38,971 nt of DNA from positions 1-38,971 of the IMG/VR virus record IMGVR_UViG_3300037171_000066; one strand, written 5' to 3'. Shown piece after piece: positions 27,331 through 36,937 of the stretch. The notes below the pieces were generated by a model. The model was not told the origin of the DNA, ran no database searches, and worked only from the letters and a program-made list of their open reading frames with translations. How positions within the stretch are numbered: the stretch's first letter is position 1; each line of letters begins with the position of its first letter. The translations under genes and the position numbers were made by a program. The DNA is from a virus.

Positions 27331-27622
27331 AAAGCAGCTTGCCGTGCATCATCGCCGCCATGTCTTGCACAGTCGTACTGATCTGAATACCCATGCCGAT
27401 AACATAACCGGCGATCACTGATCCCGCTGCGAGTGGGACGACAACGTTGCCACTTGCCGCGAGTGTTGCGATTCCGCCGATGACGGCTATAAGGATCACT
27501 ACAATCTTGTGCGACGTTGCACTGAGATCCGCCACGTCACTGACGAGCGTGTGTAATACTACACCAATCGTAAGCCCCGCGACGAGGCAAAGAAAATTAA
27601 CCGTGCTTTGATCTACTATCAT
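27329..27622 (-). CDS. three-span membrane protein, holin-like
   Basis: 97 residues from the ATG at 27622 with AGGAGGTGAAACA right before it; a GTG three codons earlier lies within this site. Three hydrophobic segments (about residues 9-28, 39-55 and 62-80) with small polar ends: FLCLVAGLTIGVVLHTLV, IVVILIAVIGGIATLAA, VVPLAAGSVIAGYVIGMG. Size, span number and place at the end of the tail operon fit a holin. Archaeal virus holins are poorly known, so this is inference. Confidence 0.65.
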   Translation of the reverse strand: MIVDQSTVNFLCLVAGLTIGVVLHTLVSDVADLSATSHKIVVILIAVIGGIATLAASGNVVVPLAAGSVIAGYVIGMGIQISTTVQDMAAMMHGKLL

Positions 27623-27634
27623 TTGTTTCACCTC

Positions 27635-27820
27635 CTAGTCTTTTAACACCTGTTTCACTAACTCCTCGATAGCCTTTGATGTCGTCATATCCTCCCCTCG
27701 CTCCATTTGGAGTTTGCCCGCATAGCGCAAGAGTGCCGCGTGTGCTTCGTTGGTGATGCGGAGAACTTTGTGTTCACTACACCAACGGGCCTGTGCATCT
27801 CGATCCTTTTGAGTTGACAA
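27635..27820 (-). CDS. small RHH-like protein with TTG start
   Basis: 61 residues from a TTG at 27820, chosen because AGGAGACG lies upstream and no other start fits. KVLRITNEAHAALLRYAGKL, then TTSKAIEELVKQVLKD has the strand-helix-helix order of ribbon-helix-helix proteins. A DNA-binding regulator at the end of the tail operon. Confidence 0.55.
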   Translation of the reverse strand: MSTQKDRDAQARWCSEHKVLRITNEAHAALLRYAGKLQMERGEDMTTSKAIEELVKQVLKD

Positions 27821-27850
27821 CTGACGTCTCCTAGCTCTCTTTTAAACGTG

Positions 27851-29800
27851 TCAAATCGGCCCGTAGGCTATGATGTTGTCTCCTATAATTGTCACAGCGT
27901 CCAACCCTTCGAGTTGCGCGTAAGCTACACCCTCGCCGTCGGTGCTCTGAACTAATACTCGGGCGTTATATGCCTTTGTGACGTCCGGCGAGAACGTTAA
28001 AGACAGCACACGCCAATGATCTATCTCATCGGGAAGCGTAACTTCTACCAGCGCCGAGTCGCCGAAGCCGTATAGCGGATCAAGTGCCGGGTCGATGATT
28101 TGGAACTTGGCCGTCCCGCCGAGGAACTCCTTTTTCATCACTATCGATACGTTGATCGTGTCGCCGAGTTTGCCGAGGAATGGCGTATCCCAATAGATCG
28201 GGAGGTTGGCTTGTTGGATTATGAATTGCCACGTAGGAAATCCGGCATAGGTCTCGAGCGTTTGCATGAACATATAGCCGCCAACGCACCATGTCCGGTG
28301 CATGCCGATGTTCCCGTTGTGGTCGTATGAGTCGTTTGAATACCACTGCTTGCTCGCGGCTGTCAGCGGAACTCCGAGAGTGAGTGGGTTCCCGAGAGTC
28401 AAGCCATAGCACACGGCCTCATACTCATTTATGAAGTCGACGACGTTGTTGTTGAATGTGCAATTGACATACGTGTTCGATCCGCCGTTTGACGCTCCGA
28501 GGCTTGCGCCTTGAAACATGCAGCCGTTGAACAGCGACGTGTTGATCTGATTCATGCACGCGACTTCCATGTTCTGTATTGTGACGTCCTTCCCTTGAAT
28601 GCCGGTGATATTGTTAATCCCTGTATTCGCGCCGGAGATGACGCAGTCTTGCATAAAGACAGAGCCGGTCATCGTGTCGAGGAACGCGCCAAGCGTCGGA
28701 GCGGTAGTCGCGTTTACCGCTGTGCTGTTTAAGATGTCAATCCCGCCGGAGTTACCATAGAGCGCCGGAACGGTGTTGCCTTGGATCGTGAGTGCTGTGA
28801 TCTCATAGTTGTCGGGGAGGTTGTGTGCGAGGTGAGCTCCGCCTGCAAGCCATAAGCCGATAAGTGAATCAAACGTGCTGACCTCAGTCGCAAACAACGG
28901 GGCCGGGACGCCTACTGCGACGGGAGCGTTGACATAGATCGGCCGCGAGACGTGTGCGAGGATCTCGCCGACAAGCCGCGGCTCTCCAAGAGGTTCGGTG
29001 AGCGTGACGATATTCGTCGTTGGATCATACAACGCGACCTCGTAGATCCCGGCGTTGGCTTCGTCAAACATCCCCTGATCGATTGAGCTGCCGATCAGGA
29101 TCGTGTCGCCGGTGTTAATCATTAGAGTGTCCGTGACGGTGACAGTCGTATCTCCGGCGTTCTGTGGCAATACCAGCGTCGTCTCGTTGATTAGGTCATA
29201 CCATCCAAATATCGAACAGTTTGCGACGTTAATCAGTCCGCCCGGGGGCGTGTTGCCGAGGACGAGGATTGCGGCCCTGTGCGCCATGCCGATAGGAGCC
29301 GCGGCGATCGGGTCGGCTGTGGAGTTACCGATAAAGAGTGAGCCTTCGCCGGTGATCTGTGTCGAGTCCATCAAGGCAAGCGTCGGCGTCAGTGTGAACG
29401 GAATGAGCGCCGTTCCGGTGATCGGTGAAGCCGTGGCAAAACATAGCGTGCCGTGGATCACGATCCCGTTGTGTCCTACGTTAAAAGCTGATTCGTCGAG
29501 GTCAAAGTGAACGATGTCTCCGGTCGCGATCGAGACGCCGTTGCCATCTCCGGGAACAACGCCCCCGATCCACGTTGCAGGATCGCTCCATAGCATATCG
29601 CCGCCGAAACCGCTCGAGGTGATTCCCGCGTCAGCGATGGCGGTCGTTGAGCCGACACTGAACTCGGCCTCGACCACTTCCGGGTAACAACCGGGGTCAT
29701 ATTGAACCGTCGGATCGACAACTTGGAATACTTCTGAGCAATCCGCGCCGTCGATTTGCGTCGCTCCGACGCAAGTGGTGATTATGGTGACATCAGTCAT
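27851..29800 (-). CDS. tail spike-like protein with G8-type domain and beta-helix
   Basis: 649 residues from the ATG at 29800 (ATGA overlap, CGAGG before it). WSDPATWIGGVVPGDGNG, then VSIATGDIVHFDLDES resembles the G8 domain. After it come parallel beta-helix-type repeats (VFMQDCVISGANTGINNITG, VTIQNMEVACMNQINTSLFN, NTYVNCTFNNNVVDFINEY). The last 130 residues look like a carbohydrate-binding jelly roll (INVSIVMKKEF, VLSLTFSPDVTKAYNARVLV). No signal peptide, consistent with assembly into the virion. It probably binds or cuts host surface polysaccharide. Confidence 0.75.
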   Translation of the reverse strand: MTDVTIITTCVGATQIDGADCSEVFQVVDPTVQYDPGCYPEVVEAEFSVGSTTAIADAGITSSGFGGDMLWSDPATWIGGVVPGDGNGVSIATGDIVHFDLDESAFNVGHNGIVIHGTLCFATASPITGTALIPFTLTPTLALMDSTQITGEGSLFIGNSTADPIAAAPIGMAHRAAILVLGNTPPGGLINVANCSIFGWYDLINETTLVLPQNAGDTTVTVTDTLMINTGDTILIGSSIDQGMFDEANAGIYEVALYDPTTNIVTLTEPLGEPRLVGEILAHVSRPIYVNAPVAVGVPAPLFATEVSTFDSLIGLWLAGGAHLAHNLPDNYEITALTIQGNTVPALYGNSGGIDILNSTAVNATTAPTLGAFLDTMTGSVFMQDCVISGANTGINNITGIQGKDVTIQNMEVACMNQINTSLFNGCMFQGASLGASNGGSNTYVNCTFNNNVVDFINEYEAVCYGLTLGNPLTLGVPLTAASKQWYSNDSYDHNGNIGMHRTWCVGGYMFMQTLETYAGFPTWQFIIQQANLPIYWDTPFLGKLGDTINVSIVMKKEFLGGTAKFQIIDPALDPLYGFGDSALVEVTLPDEIDHWRVLSLTFSPDVTKAYNARVLVQSTDGEGVAYAQLEGLDAVTIIGDNIIAYGPI

Positions 29801-30276
29801 GGTATGAACCTCGACGAAATAATAAATAGCATCGCCATTATCACCGTCAGCATAACCCCAATTAACCACGTTTTATTTGCGGATGCAAAGTCGGTGAATT
29901 GTTGAGAGAGCCCCGAAAGGTTTTTTTCAAACTTCTCACCAAGCAGAGCCATCTCCTTCGTGAGCGCCTCGTCAATGTGGTTTATCTTCTCATCAAGACT
30001 TTCGTCAATGCGGCTCATTCGGTCGTTGAGCACCCTAAGCATCCCTTCGCGGCTGTCAGTGATCTTTTCGACCTCTGTGTCGGTGCGTTTGTGTTGTTGC
30101 TTGAGTGTCTCAAGCTGCTCTTTGACGAGTGCGTTGATTCCGTCCTGAGCCACTTTGTCGAGCCGGAGGCCGTCGAGGAGCTTCTCGTTCTCTTGGAGCG
30201 CGTGTTCCGCCTGCGACATCCTAAACGCCATGCTATTTTCATATCTGTAAGAATTGTGTCCGTTCCTCGGCGTCAT
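29797..30276 (-). CDS. coiled-coil protein with C-terminal membrane anchor
   Basis: 159 residues from the ATG at 30276 (GCGAGGAAAAAAC before it); an upstream GTG has no site. Long heptads (ALQENEKLLDGLRLDKVAQD, LNDRMSRIDESLDEKINHID, EALTKEMALLGEKFEKNLSG) end in one span (TWLIGVMLTVIMAMLFIISS). Such proteins anchor structures at the membrane. In phages they are found among lysis or tail-related genes. Role unknown. Confidence 0.7.
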   Translation of the reverse strand: MTPRNGHNSYRYENSMAFRMSQAEHALQENEKLLDGLRLDKVAQDGINALVKEQLETLKQQHKRTDTEVEKITDSREGMLRVLNDRMSRIDESLDEKINHIDEALTKEMALLGEKFEKNLSGLSQQFTDFASANKTWLIGVMLTVIMAMLFIISSRFIP

Positions 30277-30320
30277 GTTTTTTCCTCGCTCGCTTTTTTC
30301 TAAGTCTTTTCCGCCCGTTG

Positions 30321-30776
30321 TTAATTTTGTAGCCACGTCTTATCGTGTAATATACTCCATACATTTGCTTGAGTAACGTCGAACCGCTTAGCGATTGCAC
30401 GTTGAGACAATCCGGTATCAGATAATCGTCGTATCTCAGTTACTTGCACCCAAGTCAGCTTGCTAAATTGACATGCTTCCCCGTTTTCAATGCACCACCG
30501 CCCTTTATTTACCGAATCAAATGCATTATCGCTTTTAGTTCCTAAGAACAAATGCTCGGGATTCACACACGCCGGATTGTCGCACGTATGACAAACGAGC
30601 ATATCATTAGGAATCTTACCAACCGTCAATTCATACGCCGTTCTGTGTGCGCTTTGTAACCGTCCACCACCCCAAATTCTGCCGTAACCTTTGCGAGTAT
30701 TGCCAGTCCACAACCAACATGAACCCCTATGTCCTGTCACTTCGACCTTAGACCAAAATCGTTCTTCTAAAGACAT
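30321..30776 (-). CDS. HNH_3-type endonuclease with C-terminal HTH
   Basis: 151 residues, ATG at 30776 with GGAGATTGAA before it. CWLWTGNTRKGYGRIWGG, AHRTAYELTVGKIPNDMLVC, HTCDNPACVNPEHLFLGTKS form a full HNH_3 domain with catalytic His and Asn and a zinc pair. Residues 105-150 (LTWVQVTEIRRLSDTGLSQR, AIAKRFDVTQANVWSILH) are a helix-turn-helix that gives target choice. Typical homing endonuclease of phage genomes, inserted between spike genes. Confidence 0.88.
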   Translation of the reverse strand: MSLEERFWSKVEVTGHRGSCWLWTGNTRKGYGRIWGGGRLQSAHRTAYELTVGKIPNDMLVCHTCDNPACVNPEHLFLGTKSDNAFDSVNKGRWCIENGEACQFSKLTWVQVTEIRRLSDTGLSQRAIAKRFDVTQANVWSILHDKTWLQN

Positions 30777-30795
30777 TTCAATCTCCGTTAGGCAA

Positions 30796-30888
30796 TTAGA
30801 CTGAGCGTTGATTTACTTTTCTATTTCTACGTCGGCGTTTCTTCTTTCGACGTTCTGTCCCTCGGTGCTTCTTATCATTGCCTGCCAT
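30796..30888 (-). CDS. 30-residue arginine-rich mini-ORF
   Basis: ATG at 30888, four bases after the stop of the beta-helix gene, coding MAGNDKKHRGTERRKKKRRR, then RNRKVNQRSV. Half the residues are Arg or Lys. There is no clear ribosome site, so it would need coupled translation. It could bind RNA or DNA, or be an unused frame. Confidence 0.4.
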   Translation of the reverse strand: MAGNDKKHRGTERRKKKRRRRNRKVNQRSV

Positions 30889-30892
30889 GGTA

Positions 30893-32506
30893 TTATGCGT
30901 CGTAACTCGAGCCGTTCGGTGCGGAGCATTGGCTCCGGTTAAACCTGATCCAATTTGGATTTACGTTTGATCCGCCTGCAAATGTACATTTGATGTTTAA
31001 CGCCGAGTTGCGTGCGGCATACCATGCCTCGTTGTTGGTGACTATATTGGCGTTGACAAGGTTGTCCATGTAGATCCCATAGTCCGGTTTTTGAGCCACG
31101 CCGTTCTCAGTCCAAAAGTTATTTCCGGTGATAAAATTGCCCTGTGTCAACTGACCAAACATAAGGATATGTGCATGAGTGTTGTCGGCATCGATACCGT
31201 TTGAATTAAAGTGGTTATTTTGGATATTATTACGATACACCGTGAGGCTTCCCGTTGTCGAGCTGCTCAGTTGCAGTCCATCCCACCAATTAAACCCGAT
31301 CGTGTTATTGTTGATGACGTTTGCCGACGCCCCGATCGATCCCGTCGCTCCGACGAGTTGCATCCCGATCTTATTGTATTTGATCTGATTCTTGGTGATG
31401 ATTCCCTGTGAGCCGGACGTGCAAACTCCGACCGTACAGTTCCCGATATAGCACCGATCGATTCGATGGCCGAATGAGGTGTCGCCGGAGCTTATACTAT
31501 TGATAAAGATCCCTTTGTCCGAGCAGTCATTGATATAGAGGTCTTTGAACGTGTTTAAGATCCCATCATTGACGGTGATTGCATTTGAGCCCGCGACAAC
31601 TGCCGGGAATGAGCCCCGACCGGGAGCTGTCCCGCCGCCATCGATAAACATCTCGGCCACTGAGCACCAATTAACATGATCAAGCAGGATCGCCGGGTTT
31701 GCGCCTCCGGCCGAATAGATGCGCGTCCCCCAACCGAGCCCTTTGAGATTGGTCGACCCGGGCATATTGATCGGGCCGCCTGTGTAAAAGTCGCCCTCAG
31801 ATAACGTAACCGTACCGCCTCCACGACCAAGACCACCATAGCTACCGCCCGGTGAGACTTCGACAAGAGCCGCGTTTATGATGTCCTCAGCATGCTTATA
31901 TCCTGCCGGTATGACTGCGTCAGCGTTCGCACGGACAAGCGGAGATGCGTTGTCGGCGGCGATGGTGTAGGTCGTTGACTTGGCTGTTCCGCCGTTGACG
32001 AAGTTCCGCATGTCACGTATGTTCGCTTGCGTGAGCGTGGCGGCGTTATACGGAACTGTAACGCACGCGAGCGGGATTTGCCATTCCGACTGATACACTT
32101 GGGTCGGAGTCGGCGGCATTGGCGTCCCGCTGAGTGACCCGTTGCCTGCGGGATAAACAGAGCCCGCAGTTCCGGGCATAATCTTCACTGTGATGGCTGC
32201 GCCAACCCCCCATTTTAGGTCAAGGACGATCAGGTCGGCTCGAGAGCCGTCCAAGCTAGTGTTCACTCCCGGATTGAGCGACAACTGTGGAATCCCATCG
32301 TTTGAATAAAAGAACCCCTGAACCCACGCCGAACCGCTATCGATCAATATCTGTCGGTTTGCGCCTCCGGTCGTCGTAACTGCGAGTTGATTGACTACAT
32401 CCTGCGGGATCGCCATGACGCCGGTCGGCATCCAATAACGAGCCATTTGAGCCCACATATCCTCGTTCATTGCCGTTATATCGAATGGAAAAGAACTTTC
32501 TGTCAT
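30893..32506 (-). CDS. parallel beta-helix tail spike
   Basis: 537 residues, ATG at 32506 with GGAGGC upstream. Residues 1-160 are an attachment part (MARYWMPTGVMAIP, VQGFFYSNDGIPQLSLNPGV, LDGSRADLIVLDLKWG) common in spike proteins. From about 200 on, pectate-lyase-like repeats follow (FKDLYINDCSDKGIFINS, HRIDRCYIGNCTVGVCTSGS, ITKNQIKYNKIGMQLVG, NVINNNTIGFNWWDGLQLSS, NHFNSNGIDADNTHAHILM). Such spikes bind or degrade surface polysaccharide. Catalytic residues cannot be named. Confidence 0.85.
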   Translation of the reverse strand: MTESSFPFDITAMNEDMWAQMARYWMPTGVMAIPQDVVNQLAVTTTGGANRQILIDSGSAWVQGFFYSNDGIPQLSLNPGVNTSLDGSRADLIVLDLKWGVGAAITVKIMPGTAGSVYPAGNGSLSGTPMPPTPTQVYQSEWQIPLACVTVPYNAATLTQANIRDMRNFVNGGTAKSTTYTIAADNASPLVRANADAVIPAGYKHAEDIINAALVEVSPGGSYGGLGRGGGTVTLSEGDFYTGGPINMPGSTNLKGLGWGTRIYSAGGANPAILLDHVNWCSVAEMFIDGGGTAPGRGSFPAVVAGSNAITVNDGILNTFKDLYINDCSDKGIFINSISSGDTSFGHRIDRCYIGNCTVGVCTSGSQGIITKNQIKYNKIGMQLVGATGSIGASANVINNNTIGFNWWDGLQLSSSTTGSLTVYRNNIQNNHFNSNGIDADNTHAHILMFGQLTQGNFITGNNFWTENGVAQKPDYGIYMDNLVNANIVTNNEAWYAARNSALNIKCTFAGGSNVNPNWIRFNRSQCSAPNGSSYDA

Positions 32507-32508
32507 TT

Positions 32509-34710
32509 TTAAGTGCCTCCTGTCGGCGGTGCTTTTTTATGGTCGCGAAGTACGACGCTGATCCCGGCAGGCATCGCCGTCGGAACCGGAGTTATAGGAA
32601 CGAGCGTTAGGTCTTGCGGTGACGGCGGAGTTGTTATCGGCCCCCCGGGTGCGCCGCCCGTCCCGGTTGGGATAATCCCACCTGATTGCGCTGCCGGTTC
32701 GCTCGCGTCGATCGAATCCTTGCCGCCGAGGTTCTCCCAAGCATACCACACTGAGCCGTTGCCGTATGTGTGATAGACCTGTGCGTCCGTTCCGGTGACA
32801 AAGACATGATAGTTTGTCCCGTCGGAACACGCGCCCGGACCGGTTCCTGTTGCGAGCTGTCCACCTAACTCGAGCCATGCTGCGTCCCAAGCGCCGTCAT
32901 TCCACTCGAGCATGTAGAGATGGCCGTTTGATCCCTGTGCAAAGACGGCGAGTTGCGTGCTTGACTGTGCGGCAGCTGCCGCCGATGCCGTCGTTTGGAA
33001 TCCTCCGGCCGTGAGATCCTCCCATGTCGATGTCCAAACGCCGCCCGAGTAGGACTTATGGTAGACGGCCCCGTTTGTCCCCGTGACAAATACGTCGAAT
33101 AGATTGGCTCCGCGTGAACACGCTGCCGGGCCGGTATTTGCGAGCATCCCTCCACCGAGGCTTATCCAATCGCCCCAAACGCTGCCATTCCATAGCTTAT
33201 ACCAACACGCGCCATCGCTGCCGCGTGCAAGCACCATGACATGATTTAATTGATCCGATACGGCACATACTGACGACGTGCTGATTGCGCCGATGCTTGT
33301 CCATATCCACCCGCTCGCGTTGTTGGCATAATATACCGTGTTGTTGTAGCCAGTGACAAACGCATCCATCCGACCCGCGCCCCATGATGCAACGCCAACT
33401 CCGGCCCCGGAGTATGCCAAACCGCCGATGCCCCTCCAAACGCCCCAAACGCCCTTTTCTTGTTGTTTGAAATAGATCTTGCTATCGGTTCCGCGTATAA
33501 AGACGGCGAGTTCGTTGGCGTCAGGAACGCAGGCCGCCGGAGTTGAACCTTCCCATCCTGCCGAGGTGAGGCTCACAATACCGCCCCAAGTTATAACGAT
33601 GTCGTGTCCCCAATTGCCCGAGGCTCCTTTTGCGTTATAGTGATACACGCCGGTCTTTTTGGGACTTGGAATTGTGGCGCTGAAATTGCCCTTAGCATTC
33701 GGCTTGACCGTCCCGATTGTTGTGAGGTTCCCCGCCGGATCTTTTTGCACAATCGATATTGTGGTTGCGTCCGGTTTGTTTGCGATCCATCCTCCGGCTT
33801 GTGTGACCCACCCTTGCGCTCCGCTGATACTGACGGAATCGTTGACGTTGACTGTTTTCGAGTAGAGCGACGTTGTTGGTGCGCCCGTTACTCCACACCA
33901 TATATGTTTACATGGACACTTTACGACCGCTGCGACGGCTGCGTTTGGAGTCGCAGGCACGGCGCTCCCCGTCCAAAGTCCGACGTCATCCGCCCAATTG
34001 CCGCCGTTTGCGAGGTTTAGAACGGTGTTGTCCTCCCTCCATGAATAAATATAAGCGCCGCACGGGAACCCACCACAATTTGATGCGTCGTTGCATCCCG
34101 GGCCTGTACAGTTCCCAATAACATAAGCGCCCGAAGTCGGCCCGTCGGAGGACACGGCGATCTGCATGTAGTAGTTAGTATTCAACTTTAAGCTCGCGTT
34201 GCTAAATCCCTGATACAATGCCCCCTCGTTGCCCGGAGAGTCGGGCTGTATCTTGACAGGTCGGTTCGCACCAACACCGAGGTAGAACTCAACATCCAAA
34301 TAGCTCGCGCCTTGTATTTCAACGGTCAAAAAGTAGTAGCCAAGTTGAGTCAAGGTGCTTCCGTCCCAAGAACACCCCTCATGAATATAGCCATAAAATT
34401 GATCGTCAGCGGCCGACCAAAGCTTGCCATCGTTACCAACGAGCATACCGTCCACGACACCGTTGACCGGCCACCAACGGGCGATATTTAATCCAATTTG
34501 CCATGTGTGCTGATATGGATTGCTTATGCCGCTCGGAACGACTATTCCATCCTTCGCCCCGGTCATCGGCCCCCAAATAGGATGACCCTTTGAGTTCGTG
34601 CCGTATTGATTGCGAACGGCTTGTCCATCATACGAACCGGCAGCCGCCGCGCCATAGTTCTTTATCGTTGCCGAGTTTTGATTAAACAGGTAATGAAGAT
34701 ACTGAGTCAT
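32509..34710 (-). CDS. fibre protein: LamG-like head plus lectin propeller
   Basis: 733 residues, ATG at 34710 overlapping the stop before as ATGA. Residues 1-260 are the LamG-like domain shared with the adhesin at 2303-4234 (ATIKNYG, HTWQIGLNIARWW). Residues 280-360 are Ig-like. Residues 370-690 hold about seven repeats of a PLL/fucolectin-like propeller (LAVFIRGTDSKIYFKQQ, MDAFVTGYNNTVYYAN, VMVLARGSDGACWYKLW, FDVFVTGTNGAVYHKSY, LAVFAQGSNGHLYMLEW, YHVFVTGTDAQVYHTYG). The end is Pro-rich. It likely recognises sugars on the host surface. Confidence 0.8.
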   Translation of the reverse strand: MTQYLHYLFNQNSATIKNYGAAAAGSYDGQAVRNQYGTNSKGHPIWGPMTGAKDGIVVPSGISNPYQHTWQIGLNIARWWPVNGVVDGMLVGNDGKLWSAADDQFYGYIHEGCSWDGSTLTQLGYYFLTVEIQGASYLDVEFYLGVGANRPVKIQPDSPGNEGALYQGFSNASLKLNTNYYMQIAVSSDGPTSGAYVIGNCTGPGCNDASNCGGFPCGAYIYSWREDNTVLNLANGGNWADDVGLWTGSAVPATPNAAVAAVVKCPCKHIWCGVTGAPTTSLYSKTVNVNDSVSISGAQGWVTQAGGWIANKPDATTISIVQKDPAGNLTTIGTVKPNAKGNFSATIPSPKKTGVYHYNAKGASGNWGHDIVITWGGIVSLTSAGWEGSTPAACVPDANELAVFIRGTDSKIYFKQQEKGVWGVWRGIGGLAYSGAGVGVASWGAGRMDAFVTGYNNTVYYANNASGWIWTSIGAISTSSVCAVSDQLNHVMVLARGSDGACWYKLWNGSVWGDWISLGGGMLANTGPAACSRGANLFDVFVTGTNGAVYHKSYSGGVWTSTWEDLTAGGFQTTASAAAAAQSSTQLAVFAQGSNGHLYMLEWNDGAWDAAWLELGGQLATGTGPGACSDGTNYHVFVTGTDAQVYHTYGNGSVWYAWENLGGKDSIDASEPAAQSGGIIPTGTGGAPGGPITTPPSPQDLTLVPITPVPTAMPAGISVVLRDHKKAPPTGGT

Positions 34711-35438
34711 GTGCCTCTCATCCCATATCTGACGCCATAATTGTCAATAAGTCCCCGGAAGGTTATATCGAAATCGTTTTGCACAAGTGAGCAAATATCG
34801 TATCCAACTCCGCAGTAATAGAGGACGTTATCGCACGGAACGCCCTGCGATCTTGCCGTGTCGATTAGATTGATGTACCACGCGAGGCCGAGGTTCATGC
34901 ACGACGTCATGTTAATAAGAATCCCGACTTCGTTCGCTCCCGCGTTATATGCATTTATCATTTGGTTAATCGTCGAGGCCGGTGTCGGATCACAGCCGTT
35001 GACACACGTTTGGATATAGTCAACGTGCTTCCCGTCTATCGGATGGCTCCAAGGTGCGGCGTACGCATTGATCTGACCGTTGCCAACGCCGTCGTAGTCG
35101 TCTCCGCCTATTCCGGCATAGTTACAAACCCACATATAGTTATTCAGCACGCGAGTTATGTCGCCGCTTAATCCTGCGCCTGCGATCAGATCCCATCCCA
35201 AGTTTTTAGCCGCAGCGATCACGCCGCCAAACTGATCGCCCGGTGTTAAGGCGCTGTTGCCTTCCGTGTTAAAAGGATTCCACGTTGCGGTCGTGATCCC
35301 TGCGTTGTGGATAAACGAGGGATCGGGGATTGTCGATGTGTCATACGTGACGACGCCCGCTTCATCAACTCCGTGGCTCGCAAGCCATCCTATGTCGCTG
35401 ATCGTCCCGCCCATGCAGATTATACGAAGTTCTGACAT
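34707..35438 (-). CDS. TIM-barrel-like protein of the tail module
   Basis: 243 residues from the ATG at 35438; a GTG at 35447 lies within the ribosome site GAGGTGA and is rejected. Strands alternate with helices (LRIICMGGTISDIGWLASHG, WDLIAGAGLSGDITRVLNN, VGILINMTSCMNLGLAWYIN, CDNVLYYCGVGYDICSLV) as in glycoside hydrolase-like barrels, related in style to the first part of the protein at 22994-24148. An Asp-rich turn (IGGDDYDGVGNG) may be the active region. Enzyme activity is unproven. Confidence 0.6.
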   Translation of the reverse strand: MSELRIICMGGTISDIGWLASHGVDEAGVVTYDTSTIPDPSFIHNAGITTATWNPFNTEGNSALTPGDQFGGVIAAAKNLGWDLIAGAGLSGDITRVLNNYMWVCNYAGIGGDDYDGVGNGQINAYAAPWSHPIDGKHVDYIQTCVNGCDPTPASTINQMINAYNAGANEVGILINMTSCMNLGLAWYINLIDTARSQGVPCDNVLYYCGVGYDICSLVQNDFDITFRGLIDNYGVRYGMRGT

Positions 35439-35443
35439 TACTT

Positions 35444-36937
35444 TCACCTCGCGTTAAGCATAAGCTGTCGGATCAAATCGCCTTGCACTCCGATCTGTTG
35501 CATGACGCGGGTTTGTTGTCTCTTGCTAAATGCCAAGGCCGCCGATCCTGATGCGCTGCCGCTTCCGGCGGGAACTGAGTAATTGAGATTCGTGACGACC
35601 TGATTAATCGGTTCGTCTCCGATCATAACGCAAACAGTGTCGCCGACATAGAAGTCTCGCGGGAAGCGGATCTGATCGGTCTCTTGTATCGTGAGCGTGA
35701 GCTGTGCATTATACGCCTCTGATAAAAGAGCGATCTGATTCGTCGCTGCCATGTTCGTGTTGATCTCCGCCGGAGTGTCGCTTGCCTGTCCTGTGGTTGC
35801 GCTCTCCCATCCTTCAAACCGGCCGTATTGTTTAATTGAGATCGGGTCGGCCGAGGGGAGCATGATCTTATCGACCCCTGCATTCGGCCCGACGCCGATC
35901 ACCATGTTCGCTGTCGGAAGCCCAATGGTGTATTCATATTCTGCGAGCGTGCCGGAGTCGGTCGAGAATATCACATCATTGGTAAGGTCGGCTCCGGTGT
36001 AAACTTCAAACTCGAGCTTCGTGCCGTTCTGTGTAACGTAGAAATAGACGCCGCCTGCGATCGCTGTGTCTTGTATCTGAGACAGTAAGTTCTCGCCCCG
36101 CGAGTTGACGACGACGTTGGCTCCCCGGCCGAAGTTCGTCTCGATGACAAGGTTTGGGATTGCCCGGGGGCCGAACTGATCCACGCATGCGCCCGCCGCG
36201 GCGTTGTAATTAACAAGCTCTTTCATGACGGTTTCGGCCGGGCCGCTCCGTGTATCGAATCCCAAGTATGCGGGATTGTCGACGATTGCGCCTTTCGTGT
36301 TGGTTTGCGTCACCAATGTTCCGGCGGGATGCGCCCTGCCGAAGTTTGTTGCCGCTATAAGTGTGTTGGTCGTGTAGTCAATCGCGGCGATCACGAATGA
36401 CGTTCCGGCGATTGTGCCTGCGGTTGCGACCGTCGCCGTCGCCCCGGGCAAGAATCCGCTCGCATCGGTGACAATAAGGTTCGGTTGTGCGACGACTGCG
36501 GTCGTGTCGATCGTCGTCGTCAGTCCTTCGGCGACGACCTTGTCAGTGAACCGATAACAGCCGTCAGTGTCGAGGATCATTCCCGAAACTCGGGGATAGC
36601 ACACTCTCGCGGCGAGATAGGCATTATCACAGCCTCCGAATATCGACGTCGTTCGCATCCCTGTGATATAGTGCGTCTTTGTGAGCATCACCGGCCCGGT
36701 CATTATCTGCACGTTGTCACGCAGGAACATAATGCCGTCGCCAAGGCTAAACGTGTGGCCGTTGGAGTTGAGCGCCATGTAGTCCTCAGTGTGCATATCA
36801 ATTTGCCAGCTCGAGACGTCGTTGAGTGTGATTGTACAGGTGAAGTCGACAAGGTTACGGATCTCGCCGTTGTCCTCGAGGTTTATATCCCGCACGACTA
36901 CTTGACAGTCAGCGTCGACGAGGTTGGAGATTCCCAT
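35444..36937 (-). CDS. tail protein, ReqiPepy6 Gp37-like (tail-tip/Tal type)
   Basis: 497 residues, start overlapping the upstream stop as TAATG. The N-terminus (VRDINLEDNGEIRNLVDFTC, WQIDMHTEDYMALNSNG) and the middle (GPAETVMKELVNYNAAAGAC, NLLSQIQDTAIAGGVYFYVT, LEFEVYTGADLT) follow the Gp37-like virus tail family. The end has the usual VGDTVCVMIGDEPINQVVTN region. It forms the hub below the distal tail protein that docks fibres. The position directly after that gene fits. Confidence 0.82.
   Translation of the reverse strand: MGISNLVDADCQVVVRDINLEDNGEIRNLVDFTCTITLNDVSSWQIDMHTEDYMALNSNGHTFSLGDGIMFLRDNVQIMTGPVMLTKTHYITGMRTTSIFGGCDNAYLAARVCYPRVSGMILDTDGCYRFTDKVVAEGLTTTIDTTAVVAQPNLIVTDASGFLPGATATVATAGTIAGTSFVIAAIDYTTNTLIAATNFGRAHPAGTLVTQTNTKGAIVDNPAYLGFDTRSGPAETVMKELVNYNAAAGACVDQFGPRAIPNLVIETNFGRGANVVVNSRGENLLSQIQDTAIAGGVYFYVTQNGTKLEFEVYTGADLTNDVIFSTDSGTLAEYEYTIGLPTANMVIGVGPNAGVDKIMLPSADPISIKQYGRFEGWESATTGQASDTPAEINTNMAATNQIALLSEAYNAQLTLTIQETDQIRFPRDFYVGDTVCVMIGDEPINQVVTNLNYSVPAGSGSASGSAALAFSKRQQTRVMQQIGVQGDLIRQLMLNAR

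Noticed and set aside
29899-30303. Plus-strand frame rich in Leu/Val/Phe opposite the coiled-coil gene
   Set aside because: Antisense of Glu/Lys heptads gives Leu/Phe; not a membrane protein.
32509-34710. Diversity-generating retroelement acting on the fibre genes
   Set aside because: No reverse transcriptase and no template/variable repeat pair seen.
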